Shown here: piece by piece, positions 1 to 5,744 of the stretch | Layout: the number at the start of each line of letters is the position of its first letter | Numbering within the stretch: the stretch's first letter is position 1 | From: Bacteroidetes bacterium UBA6491 | GTDB taxonomy: Bacteria; Bacteroidota; Bacteroidia; NS11-12g; UBA9320 | Direction of reading: 5' to 3' | DNA length: 5,744 bases | Assembly (NCBI GenBank): GCA_002436505.1 | Contig: DJML01000057.1 | Location: forward strand, 1-5,744 | Notes under the pieces: model-generated | Told to the model about the DNA's origin: nothing | The model's database searches: none | What the model saw: the letters and a program-made list of their open reading frames with translations, nothing else | Position numbers and translations under genes: made by a program

Positions 1-369
1 CATATCCATGATCTTGCAGATCTTCTCAGCATGAGTTTCCGAAAGGGATCCCCCGAAAACGGTAAAATCCTGTGAATAAACATACACCAGCCGGCCGTTG
101 ACAGTTCCGTATCCTGTAACTACACCATCCCCTAAAGGATGACTCTTTTCCATTCCAAAGTCATGGCTACGGTGTTTAACAAATGCACCGATCTCCTCAA
201 AAGATCCGTTGTCAAGCAGGAAATGAAGTCTTTCCCGGGCCGTTAGCTTGCCTTTGGCATGTTGTGCCTCAATGCGGGCTTCGCCACCACCGGCTTTCGC
301 CTCCTGTCGCTTTCGTTCCAGCCACTTCCTTTTATCCTTCCTGTGCTCAGGTGTTTCTGCCGTACCCAT
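1..369 (-). CDS. pccB: Propionyl-CoA-type carboxylase, carboxyltransferase (beta) subunit, N-terminal part
   Basis: This is the first 123 codons of an acyl-CoA carboxylase beta subunit; the frame is still open at base 1, so the gene continues outside the window. Family members run to roughly 510-520 residues, so about a quarter is present. The family transfers a carboxyl group from carboxybiotin to propionyl-CoA (or, in decarboxylases, the reverse) in the cytoplasm, in the propionate/methylmalonyl-CoA pathway. Family signatures seen are GGGEARIEAQHAKGKLTARE (residues about 27-46), then GSFEEIG, LGDGVVTGYGTVNGRLVYV, SQDFTVFGGSLSETHAEKI and KIMDM. The ATG at 369-367 is the natural start: it lies 8 bases after the yebC stop, no Shine-Dalgarno is visible, and the charged leader before the conserved region has a normal length. 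The 8-base gap implies co-transcription with yebC. The substrate (propionyl-CoA versus another acyl-CoA) cannot be fixed from this fragment, and a methylmalonyl-CoA decarboxylase alpha subunit (MmdA) is the close alternative. Confidence 0.93.
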   Translation of the reverse strand, partial: MGTAETPEHRKDKRKWLERKRQEAKAGGGEARIEAQHAKGKLTARERLHFLLDNGSFEEIGAFVKHRSHDFGMEKSHPLGDGVVTGYGTVNGRLVYVYSQDFTVFGGSLSETHAEKICKIMDM

Positions 370-377
370 AATTTTCG

Positions 378-1133
378 TTATTCTGACAGCGCCGCCATCA
401 ATTCATCCGTTAATTCAAGATTATGATACACCGTTGATATATCGTCGTCCTCTTCAAACTTCTCGATCATATTGAGTATTTGTTTGGACTGGTCGACATT
501 CAGCGTTACTGTATTGTTTGGTATTCGCTGTATTTCAGCACTTTGCGCTTCAATCCCAATTTCTTCCAGTTTCTTTTGCATGGCACCGAAATCCTCAAAT
601 GAAGTGGTGACCTGAATTACCTCGTCCATTACCTCAACATCCTCTGCACCCCCGTCGATCATTTCCATTTCAACCTCTTCCATGTCTTTTCCTGCGAGGG
701 CGTCTTTCACCACTACAAATACGCCCTTCTGATCAAATATAAAGCTCAGCGATCCATTGGTCCCAAGGCTCCCGTTGTATTTATTGAAAATTGAACGGAC
801 GTTGGCCACCGTCCTGTTCTGGTTATCGGTGGTCCCTTCCACAACGATGGCTACACCATTGGGTCCATACCCTTCATAGGTGACAGGCACCAGGTTCACG
901 CCTTCTCCGCCAAGCCCTTTTCTTATGGCCCGTTCCATCGTCTCCTTGGGCATGTTTGCCCCCTTGGCGTTTGCTACGGACAGTCGCAATGCCGGGTTGG
1001 TATCTACATCACCGCCGCCGTCACGGGCAGCAATGGTCAGTTCCTTGATTATTCGTGTAAAGATCTTGGCCCTTTTCGCGTCCTGCGCACCCTTACGGTG
1101 TTTAATATTGGCCCATTTACTGTGTCCTGCCAT
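378..1133 (-). CDS. yebC: YebC/PmpR/TACO1-family protein
   Basis: A complete 251-residue protein, the usual length for the family. It opens with the hallmark MAGHSKWANIKHRK (1-14). It then carries the conserved helical block NPALRLSVANAKGANMPKE (46-64) with METMERAI-like continuation, the segment YEGYGPNGVAIVVEGTTDNQ (86-105), an acidic middle domain (about 144-172) and the C-terminal signature DDDISTVYHNLEL (229-241). Members were first described as DNA-binding regulators (PmpR). More recent work ties bacterial and mitochondrial (TACO1) members to translation, helping ribosomes through difficult proline-containing stretches. Which role applies here cannot be read from sequence. The frame also contains an ATG at 1151 and a TTG at 1154, but the conserved N-terminus begins at 1133 and the upstream codons overlap the probable promoter -7 element, so 1133 is chosen. 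No clear Shine-Dalgarno precedes it; the leader is AT-rich. The TAA stop is 8 bases before the carboxylase gene. Confidence 0.96.
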   Translation of the reverse strand: MAGHSKWANIKHRKGAQDAKRAKIFTRIIKELTIAARDGGGDVDTNPALRLSVANAKGANMPKETMERAIRKGLGGEGVNLVPVTYEGYGPNGVAIVVEGTTDNQNRTVANVRSIFNKYNGSLGTNGSLSFIFDQKGVFVVVKDALAGKDMEEVEMEMIDGGAEDVEVMDEVIQVTTSFEDFGAMQKKLEEIGIEAQSAEIQRIPNNTVTLNVDQSKQILNMIEKFEEDDDISTVYHNLELTDELMAALSE

Positions 1134-1151
1134 ATACTTTTTAAACCGCAT

Positions 1152-1183
1152 CAAAAATAGCGAATAGGCGCGTATGGGACAAA
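1152..1183 (-). promoter_or_regulatory. Bacteroidetes-type promoter of yebC
   Basis: Read on the minus strand, TTTG at 1183-1180 is followed by a 20-base spacer and TATTTTTG at 1159-1152. This matches the Bacteroidetes primary sigma factor consensus (-33 TTTG, -7 TAnnTTTG) at every defined position and with the expected spacing. Transcription should start a few bases downstream, near 1148-1145, leaving a leader of about 12-15 bases before the ATG at 1133. It would drive yebC and, by read-through, the carboxylase gene. This is a consensus match by eye; the start site is not measured. Confidence 0.65.
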
Positions 1184-1196
1184 TCAGAAACGGCAG

Positions 1197-1231
1197 CTGT
1201 TGACGAGCGGACGTAAAAGTACTGTCAACAG
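1197..1231 (-). repeat. 8-bp perfect inverted repeat between snf2 and yebC
   Basis: CTGTTGAC (1197-1204) and its exact reverse complement GTCAACAG (1224-1231) are separated by 19 bases. The repeat lies 10 bases past the helicase stop codon and just upstream of the yebC -33 element. As RNA it could fold into a hairpin ending the helicase transcript, but no T-tract follows on either strand, so it is not a standard intrinsic terminator. As DNA it could be a binding site for a dimeric regulator of yebC. The symmetry is seen; the function is open. Confidence 0.5.
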
Positions 1232-1241
1232 ATCCATCGTT

Positions 1242-4160
1242 TTAGTCGAAGATATTGGCAATATCTTCTTTGGTTAATTTCTTTACGAAAGATTCGTCGA
1301 TGGTGATAAGTGATTCGCTGAGGTGTTTTTTATGATCCTGTAGTTTCAGGATCTTTTCCTCCACAGTGTTCAAAGTAATGAATTTGTAGCTGAAGACATG
1401 CTTTTGCTGCCCTATTCTGTGGCTTCTGTCAATGGCCTGGCTTTCGGCTGCAGGGTTCCACCAGGGATCCAGTAAGAATACATAGTCTGCTTCAGTGAGG
1501 TTCAAACCGACCCCTCCCGCTTTGAGTGAAATCAGGAATATGCTCACTGAAGGATCTTTCTGAAATCTGTCCACTTCAGATTGCCTTTCTTTTGAAGTTG
1601 TTGACCCGTCGAGGTAACAGTAGGCATATCCCTGGTCTTCTATCAGACCAAGGACCAGTTTCAGGTGTTTGACGAACTGGGAGAAGATCAATATCTTATG
1701 GCCCTCGTCAACAGCGGTCTCTATCATACGCACGATCTCCTCCGTTTTACCACTCTCTCCGTCGTAATCTTTTCTCACAAACACCGGATGGTTCGCTATT
1801 TGCCTTAGCTCTACAAGGCCCTTGATGATCTGGATGCGGCTTTTGCCAATGCCATGGTCATCGATCGCTTCAAGGATACTGTTCCTGTATGCAGATTTCA
1901 CCTCTTCATAAATGGCCTCCTGCTCTTCCGTCATGTCGCAATAGATCACTTGTTCCAGTTTATCCGGAAGGTCTGTCGCCACCTGCTTTTTGGTGCGCCT
2001 TAAAACAAAGGGTTTGATCATGCGCTGAAGCTGTTCCACCGCTTTTTCATCCTTCATTTTTTCAATGGGTTGAACAAAAGTCTTTTGGAAGTACCGGTAA
2101 CTTCCAAGCAATCCTTTGTTCAAAAAATTCATTTGTGACCAAAGGTCATTTATTGAGTTCTCGATAGGTGTTCCCGTAAGCGTAAGCCGGTGCGACGATC
2201 GTAATTTATTGACGCTCTGAGCCACCTTTGAACCCGGGTTTTTAATGTACTGACTCTCGTCCAGAATGATGTAATGGAACATAAAATCCCTGAGGATGTC
2301 CTCGTCGTTCCGCACTGTGCCATATGTACTTATCACCACATCGTAATTGACAAAATGTGTGATTTCGGTGCTTCTGTTCTGGCCGCGGTGGATAAGGACA
2401 TTAAGGCCGGGAGTGAACTTCTTCGCTTCCCTGACCCAGTTATGAATCAGTGAGGTCGGGACGATCAGAAGACTTGTCGCAGCAGACGAAGGTTCATTTG
2501 AGAATATATCCAGCTGTAGCGGGCGATGCTCCTCAATGGCCTGTTTCTTCATTATCTCCTTCTCATTCTGAAGAAGTACCAGTGTCTGAATGGTTTTACC
2601 AAGCCCCATGTCATCAGCAAGTACACCGCCAAAACGAAATTCTTTGAGAAAATAGAACCAGTTATATCCGGCTTTCTGGTATGCGCGAAGTTCTCCCCTG
2701 AAGCCTTCAGGAACAGGGATCTCACTGATACCAGCAAATCTATCCACCAGCTGTCCTGCGTTAACGGGTCTCATTCTGCCGTGCATCCCTGCAAGCAACC
2801 CGACGTGGTGCTTCTTTAGCCTTATGTTGGTTCTTTTGGTCGAAAGTTCAAGAAGGTTACTCAGCTCCGTCAACCACTCCTCCGGAATGATGGCGATCTC
2901 TCCATTTGGTAGCCGTAACTCCCGTTCACCTTTCCTTATCAGAGGGACGATATCAGAGAACGGAACATCAAATTCACCAAACCTAACTATCGTTCGTACG
3001 TCAAACCAGTCATTCTGCTCGTCCACCTCCATTTCGATCGACGGTTTGACCAGGTGGTATTTTTTCTGAGTTTCTCTGCCGACAGTAAAACCCATTTGCG
3101 TCAGCTGTTCACGATGCTCATGGATCCATTCCAGGGCACTTGGAGGAGCAATTCCGTTGTTCGATAACGGAACCAGGAGATCATCTGTGACCTGTTTCAG
3201 TCCGAACCCCAGCAGTGCATCCAGTTGATTCCTTTCCCATTGTACTGATCTTTTGATCCGGATAAACGTATAGCCATCGTCCTTTTTACGGATCTTCACG
3301 GAGATCTTTTTCCCCTCTGAATATGGAAAAAGGTGTTCATCGTAACGGAACCTTAGTCCGAGTGCGTGTGAGTCCCCCGACTCTACAAGGTTTATCTGAG
3401 GTGATGCCTGGTAGGACTGTGTGATAACATCCAGACCTACGGCATAGATCGGATTTTCCTCCACCAGGGGCGCAATAAAACCACTAAAGTATTTCTCCTC
3501 CGTATCTTTGGGGATGAGGATAAACTTTTTCTGTAAAAAGGTCCTGATCTTTTTACCGTCAAATTCAGGTTTAAAATAGATCAGTTTATCGTCAGCCACC
3601 ATAATGCAGGGCTTAACTGAAAGCATCAAAGACTTCCTGTAGTATGCCAGACGCTCATCGCCACATTTGATGGTAGCGAAGTAATGGGTATTGTCATCGT
3701 TTCTCCTAAGATGGAAAAGAACCGTTGATTCCTGGTCGGTCCACTCCAGCTTTCTATGTGCAGGGTTTCCATTATCGTTGATGTATAGATTGCGGCCGTG
3801 GATAATGGGCATCACTTTAGCTAGAACGGATTCAACAAAAGGACGGATCTCTTTGTCCAGTTGTTCTTTGGTAAGGTGTTTGGTGAAAAATTCCTTCGGG
3901 CGGATCTTCTGAACAGGGGAAAATGACTTTGTGATCTGTTCAGGGCGTATATCATCAAGAAGCTCTATTGCTTTATAATCAACTTCATCAAGCCGTCGGT
4001 CGTAGAAATCAGCGTTCCCGCTATGTATCTTTTGGTTCACCAACGCCAGTGTACCGCCGGAAGTTACCTGCACGATGTATGGTTCGATCAGCCATCCCAG
4101 ATGACGGTCGTCTGTGATCGAATACACCAGTTCATACTTTGCGTTAGCAGGGACTTTCAT
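1242..4160 (-). CDS. SNF2-family DEAD/DEAH-box helicase (HepA-like)
   Basis: A complete 972-residue protein. The C-terminal half is a full SNF2 ATPase: Q-like motif LRAYQKAGYNWF (491-502), Walker A DDMGLGKT (516-523), motif Ia LLIVPTSLIHNW (564-575), Walker B DESQ (634-637), motif III LTGTPIEN (661-668), FSQF (826-829), motif V LKAGGVGLNL (879-888), the DPWWNPAAESQAIDRSHRIG stretch (898-917) and the arginine-finger motif VI. All catalytic motifs are intact, so an active DNA-stimulated ATPase/translocase is expected. The N-terminal half (about 1-480) is non-catalytic and typical of Bacteroidetes homologues. I see no SWIM zinc finger: the only cysteines are C166, C185, C741 and C848, not in a CxC...CxH pattern. 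An insertion after motif I (about 531-562) holds a QLDIF peptide. The ATG at 4160 has AGGAAG 8 bases upstream. The gene stands apart from its neighbours and has a candidate promoter of its own. Substrate and role (RNA polymerase recycling, repair, nucleoprotein remodelling) are unknown. Confidence 0.95.
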   Translation of the reverse strand: MKVPANAKYELVYSITDDRHLGWLIEPYIVQVTSGGTLALVNQKIHSGNADFYDRRLDEVDYKAIELLDDIRPEQITKSFSPVQKIRPKEFFTKHLTKEQLDKEIRPFVESVLAKVMPIIHGRNLYINDNGNPAHRKLEWTDQESTVLFHLRRNDDNTHYFATIKCGDERLAYYRKSLMLSVKPCIMVADDKLIYFKPEFDGKKIRTFLQKKFILIPKDTEEKYFSGFIAPLVEENPIYAVGLDVITQSYQASPQINLVESGDSHALGLRFRYDEHLFPYSEGKKISVKIRKKDDGYTFIRIKRSVQWERNQLDALLGFGLKQVTDDLLVPLSNNGIAPPSALEWIHEHREQLTQMGFTVGRETQKKYHLVKPSIEMEVDEQNDWFDVRTIVRFGEFDVPFSDIVPLIRKGERELRLPNGEIAIIPEEWLTELSNLLELSTKRTNIRLKKHHVGLLAGMHGRMRPVNAGQLVDRFAGISEIPVPEGFRGELRAYQKAGYNWFYFLKEFRFGGVLADDMGLGKTIQTLVLLQNEKEIMKKQAIEEHRPLQLDIFSNEPSSAATSLLIVPTSLIHNWVREAKKFTPGLNVLIHRGQNRSTEITHFVNYDVVISTYGTVRNDEDILRDFMFHYIILDESQYIKNPGSKVAQSVNKLRSSHRLTLTGTPIENSINDLWSQMNFLNKGLLGSYRYFQKTFVQPIEKMKDEKAVEQLQRMIKPFVLRRTKKQVATDLPDKLEQVIYCDMTEEQEAIYEEVKSAYRNSILEAIDDHGIGKSRIQIIKGLVELRQIANHPVFVRKDYDGESGKTEEIVRMIETAVDEGHKILIFSQFVKHLKLVLGLIEDQGYAYCYLDGSTTSKERQSEVDRFQKDPSVSIFLISLKAGGVGLNLTEADYVFLLDPWWNPAAESQAIDRSHRIGQQKHVFSYKFITLNTVEEKILKLQDHKKHLSESLITIDESFVKKLTKEDIANIFD

Positions 4161-4168
4161 TCCGGTTA

Positions 4169-4174
4169 CTTCCT
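4169..4174 (-). promoter_or_regulatory. Ribosome binding site of the SNF2 helicase gene
   Basis: On the minus strand AGGAAG sits 8 bases before the ATG at 4160-4158. It is the clearest Shine-Dalgarno-like sequence in the window and supports that start codon. The other starts here lack one, as is common in Bacteroidota. Confidence 0.55.
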
Positions 4175-4185
4175 ATATAAACCCG

Positions 4186-4217
4186 TAAAAATAAGGGTAG
4201 ATTTTGGTTCACGGAAA
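4186..4217 (-). promoter_or_regulatory. Candidate Bacteroidetes-type promoter of the SNF2 gene
   Basis: On the minus strand TTTC at 4217-4214, a 20-base spacer and TATTTTTA at 4193-4186 match the TTTG / TAnnTTTG consensus except for the last base of each element. Transcription would begin near 4180, giving a leader of about 20 bases that contains the AGGAAG ribosome binding site. It is weaker than the yebC promoter, and its spacing is the same. Confidence 0.45.
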
Positions 4218-4227
4218 CCGGAAGAGG

Positions 4228-4264
4228 AAAAAATTACAAGAAAGGTCCTTCTGGTACCTCTTTC
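4228..4264 (-). terminator. Possible intrinsic terminator of the acylase/membrane-protein operon
   Basis: Reading the minus strand past the DUF4199 stop, GAAA-(GA)-GGT at 4264-4256 can pair with ACCTTTC at 4246-4240: 7 base pairs with a 2-base bulge and a 9-base loop. Six bases later comes a run of six T (4233-4228). The stem is imperfect and the T-run is not immediately adjacent, so this is a weak terminator candidate. Its place between two transcription units, just upstream of the helicase promoter, is what favours it. Confidence 0.4.
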
Positions 4265-4292
4265 AGGTAAAAATGAAGAAAAATATCAGGGA

Positions 4293-4838
4293 TCAGGCAA
4301 AGAATGTCTGCTTTTTCCTTCTGAAAACGAGTGCTGACAGCAACGAATAGGCCAATCCGACAGGGAATACTTCGAGCGTGGTTACCCACATCCGATAAAG
4401 TGCATTTTCCCTGTAATTCTCTATAAACTTTTCATGGTCTGCCAGTTTCACCTCTTTCAACTCATCTGCCAGTCCGGATTCTCTGATCCGGGCCAAATGG
4501 CCTTCCTGGATCACATCCATCAGTTCGGTTCCGCCATTATTGTAGACGATCATCCAGATACCAACATAAATAACCGTTGCTACGAGGGTTATGATCAGCC
4601 CGCTTTTAAAAAGCCGTAAGAAGGATATTGGCCCATGCTCATCCATACGAGTTCGCTTATGAGCAACTACGATTGCCATATAACCAAGGATCATGACCAT
4701 TAAGCCCAGCACGAACATCATTGACGTTCCCAGCTCAATAATTCTTCCATGTTGGGAAGGGAACAACCACCAACCGATCATACCAATGGATACGAAAATC
4801 CCACAGGCAATGCCATAAACATAATCTCTGTTCTTCAT
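4293..4838 (-). CDS. DUF4199-type four-helix membrane protein
   Basis: A 181-residue integral membrane protein with four predicted helices, at about 7-26 (GIACGIFVSIGMIGWWLF), 34-59, 79-99 and 152-172. A charged, probably extramembrane stretch of about 50 residues separates helices 3 and 4 and includes DELKEVKLADHEKFIENYRE. This layout, the short loops, the FLRLFKSG run before helix 3 and the basic C-terminus (RRKKQ) fit the DUF4199 family, which is widespread in Bacteroidota and has no established function. The ATG at 4838 is preferred over an in-frame TTG at 4847, because it gives the usual MKN-type start directly before helix 1. The gene begins 11 bases after the preceding small membrane-protein gene and is probably co-transcribed with it and the acylase. 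No Shine-Dalgarno is visible. The family assignment is from pattern recognition, not a profile search. Confidence 0.75.
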   Translation of the reverse strand: MKNRDYVYGIACGIFVSIGMIGWWLFPSQHGRIIELGTSMMFVLGLMVMILGYMAIVVAHKRTRMDEHGPISFLRLFKSGLIITLVATVIYVGIWMIVYNNGGTELMDVIQEGHLARIRESGLADELKEVKLADHEKFIENYRENALYRMWVTTLEVFPVGLAYSLLSALVFRRKKQTFFA

Positions 4839-4849
4839 AAAAGTCAATA

Positions 4850-5236
4850 TTAAGGTCTTATACTTTCAAACCTTCTTCTTCCAAGTTTTTTTATTACCGA
4901 ACTTACTGTAAGTGACAGGAACGCATACACTGCCACAGAAACAATAAAAACGGTAACAACATATCCTGTTCTGCCAAGCGGGAAAAGTTCACCCATCACA
5001 TCAAGTATCTCTTTTTCAGGTGGCAACAGCAGGTAATAAATACCAAGGGCAATAAAAGCACAATATACGTAATGGATATATTTCCATGAATTTTCTTTTT
5101 TAAATGCCCATGGCAATATACCACTGATTATTGTAATTGACAGCCACACAAGTGGGTCAGTGGACCAGAACAACCCCACCAGGATCAGGATGATCACCAT
5201 AGGTGCGATCACGTATGCATTCTTGCTGATTTTCAT
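4850..5236 (-). CDS. Small four-helix membrane protein, function unknown
   Basis: A 128-residue hydrophobic protein I cannot assign to a named family. Four membrane segments are visible at about 8-24, 27-45, 54-71 and 91-111. The loop between helices 3 and 4 contains PPEKEILDVMGELFPLGR (72-89), and the C-terminus is basic (KKLGRRR, 116-122), which by the positive-inside rule puts it in the cytoplasm. There is no signal peptide separate from helix 1, no cysteine pair and no catalytic motif. The ATG at 5236-5234 overlaps the stop of the acylase gene as ATGA, a classic sign of translational coupling, and fixes the start. The gene is noticeably AT-rich (about 39% GC by hand count), at least partly because of its many Phe, Ile, Leu and Tyr codons. 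It could be a compact transporter-like, anchoring or small accessory protein for the neighbouring membrane protein or acylase; nothing in the sequence decides. Confidence 0.8.
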   Translation of the reverse strand: MKISKNAYVIAPMVIILILVGLFWSTDPLVWLSITIISGILPWAFKKENSWKYIHYVYCAFIALGIYYLLLPPEKEILDVMGELFPLGRTGYVVTVFIVSVAVYAFLSLTVSSVIKKLGRRRFESIRP

Positions 5237-5744
5237 TTCTTAAAATGTATTGTAGTAATGTATTGTTCCGGATCGAATTTCTCTAAAAGCGGTGCATCAT
5301 GATACCTGCCTTCTCTGAAATCATCCACCTGGTCTGCATAATTGGGACTATTGATCCTTCCGTTTTGCCCTCCGTGGATCAATAACGAACCATTTGGTCC
5401 TTCAGGTGTCATTTCCACGTTCAGGCGCATTGAAGGGCCAAAAGTAGTTGGGAATCCGGACGCTACGTTTATGGTTCTGTTCGATCCCATTGCAGCTACA
5501 GGGGGAAGCCCCAGCGGTTCGATCCCTGCGATATGTCGAATGTGGAGTTTGTGGTAAGCACCGTATTGCCAAAAGTCCATTTCATTGCCAAGTATGGCAC
5601 TCAGATGCTTTACCGTAGAATCAAATGCCTCCCTTGAAAACTCATCAACTGACAGGCTTCCACCTGTAATTGGCAAGGTATCTCGCGTACTCATCAGCCA
5701 CACTACAAGTTCCTCCTGAGGCGGCAGGGTAATATCCGGGCCCA
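5233..5744 (-). CDS. Penicillin acylase (penicillin amidase) family hydrolase, C-terminal part
   Basis: The frame is open to the upstream window edge, giving the last 169 residues of a larger protein (family precursors are usually 700-850 residues). The C-terminal beta-chain signatures are clear: DFWQYGAYHKLHIRH (56-70 of the fragment), PVAAMGSNRTINVAS (81-95), FGPSMRLNVEM (101-111) and HGGQNGRINSPNYADQ (123-138) followed by FREGRYHDAP. These proteins are N-terminal-nucleophile amidohydrolases, made as a precursor that self-cleaves at a Ser starting the beta chain, usually exported to the periplasm. Known members cleave amide bonds in penicillins, cephalosporins, acyl-homoserine lactones or lipopeptides. 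The nucleophile, oxyanion residues, spacer and signal peptide lie outside the window, so activity and substrate cannot be judged. The last codons form an ATGA overlap with the next gene. A GTG at 5703 is in frame but is not the start: the frame continues upstream with a conserved-looking sequence and no stop. Confidence 0.9.
   Translation of the reverse strand, partial: GPDITLPPQEELVVWLMSTRDTLPITGGSLSVDEFSREAFDSTVKHLSAILGNEMDFWQYGAYHKLHIRHIAGIEPLGLPPVAAMGSNRTINVASGFPTTFGPSMRLNVEMTPEGPNGSLLIHGGQNGRINSPNYADQVDDFREGRYHDAPLLEKFDPEQYITTIHFKK

Noticed and set aside
183..475. Two overlapping plus-strand open frames near the yebC-carboxylase junction
   Set aside because: Both are shadows of the carboxylase and yebC genes; the translations are Cys/Pro/Ser-rich with no family resemblance.
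1134..1154. Longer yebC start (TTG at 1154 or ATG at 1151)
   Set aside because: It would add seven or eight residues before the invariant MAGHSKW start, and these codons fall in the probable -7 promoter element.
880..1167. Plus-strand open frame of 95 codons across the yebC start
   Set aside because: It is antisense to the highly conserved yebC N-terminal coding region, which explains the open frame.
2526..2819. Plus-strand open frame of 97 codons
   Set aside because: It lies entirely within the conserved SNF2 ATPase coding sequence on the other strand, has no recognisable motif and no promoter or ribosome binding site.
4023..4337. Plus-strand open frame of 104 codons spanning the snf2-DUF4199 intergenic region
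   Set aside because: It starts antisense to the helicase N-terminus and ends antisense to the DUF4199 C-terminus; its composition is unlike a real protein (low-complexity charged tail) and it has no start signals.
4839..4847. TTG start three codons upstream of the DUF4199 gene
   Set aside because: An ATG at 4838 gives a better start, and the TTG has no ribosome binding site.
4850..5236. Horizontal acquisition of the AT-rich 128-residue gene
   Set aside because: The low GC is largely explained by the hydrophobic amino-acid content, and the ATGA overlap with its neighbour argues for a long-standing operon.
5701..5703. GTG as the start of the acylase fragment
   Set aside because: The frame stays open to the window edge, and the C-terminal family signatures require several hundred residues upstream, so this is an internal valine codon.

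Overview
The window looks like ordinary chromosomal DNA of a member of the Bacteroidota, possibly a Cytophagales- or Chitinophagales-type lineage (inferred; genus not resolvable by eye). The reasons are a DUF4199-type membrane protein, a Bacteroidetes-style HepA/SNF2 helicase, weak or absent Shine-Dalgarno sequences before most genes, and two promoter candidates of the Bacteroidetes form (TTTG, a 20-base spacer, TAnnTTTG). Base composition is moderate, and the small membrane-protein gene is more AT-rich (about 39% GC by hand count) than the helicase gene.

All six genes lie on the minus strand, so transcription runs from high to low coordinates. In that order: (1) 5744-5233, the C-terminal 169 residues of a penicillin-acylase-family N-terminal-nucleophile hydrolase, cut by the window edge; (2) 5236-4850, a 128-residue four-helix membrane protein of unknown function, overlapping gene 1 by an ATGA; (3) 4838-4293, a DUF4199-type membrane protein 11 bases further on. 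These three form a tight operon that probably ends at an imperfect hairpin plus T-tract near 4264-4228. (4) 4160-1242, a complete 972-residue SNF2-family helicase with a candidate promoter of its own and a good ribosome binding site. (5) 1133-378, a complete YebC/PmpR/TACO1-family protein behind a near-perfect Bacteroidetes promoter. (6) 369-1, the N-terminal 123 residues of the carboxyltransferase (beta) subunit of a propionyl-CoA-type carboxylase, 8 bases after yebC and so probably co-transcribed with it.

The genes read as three transcription units: acylase plus two membrane proteins, helicase, and yebC-pccB. I see no RNA gene, mobile element, CRISPR array or clear sign of horizontal transfer, and no complete new system. 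The points most worth a second look are a sliding-clamp-binding-like peptide (QLDIF) in an insertion inside the helicase ATPase lobe, the coupling of an acylase to two small membrane proteins, and the yebC promoter, whose position fixes the yebC start codon.
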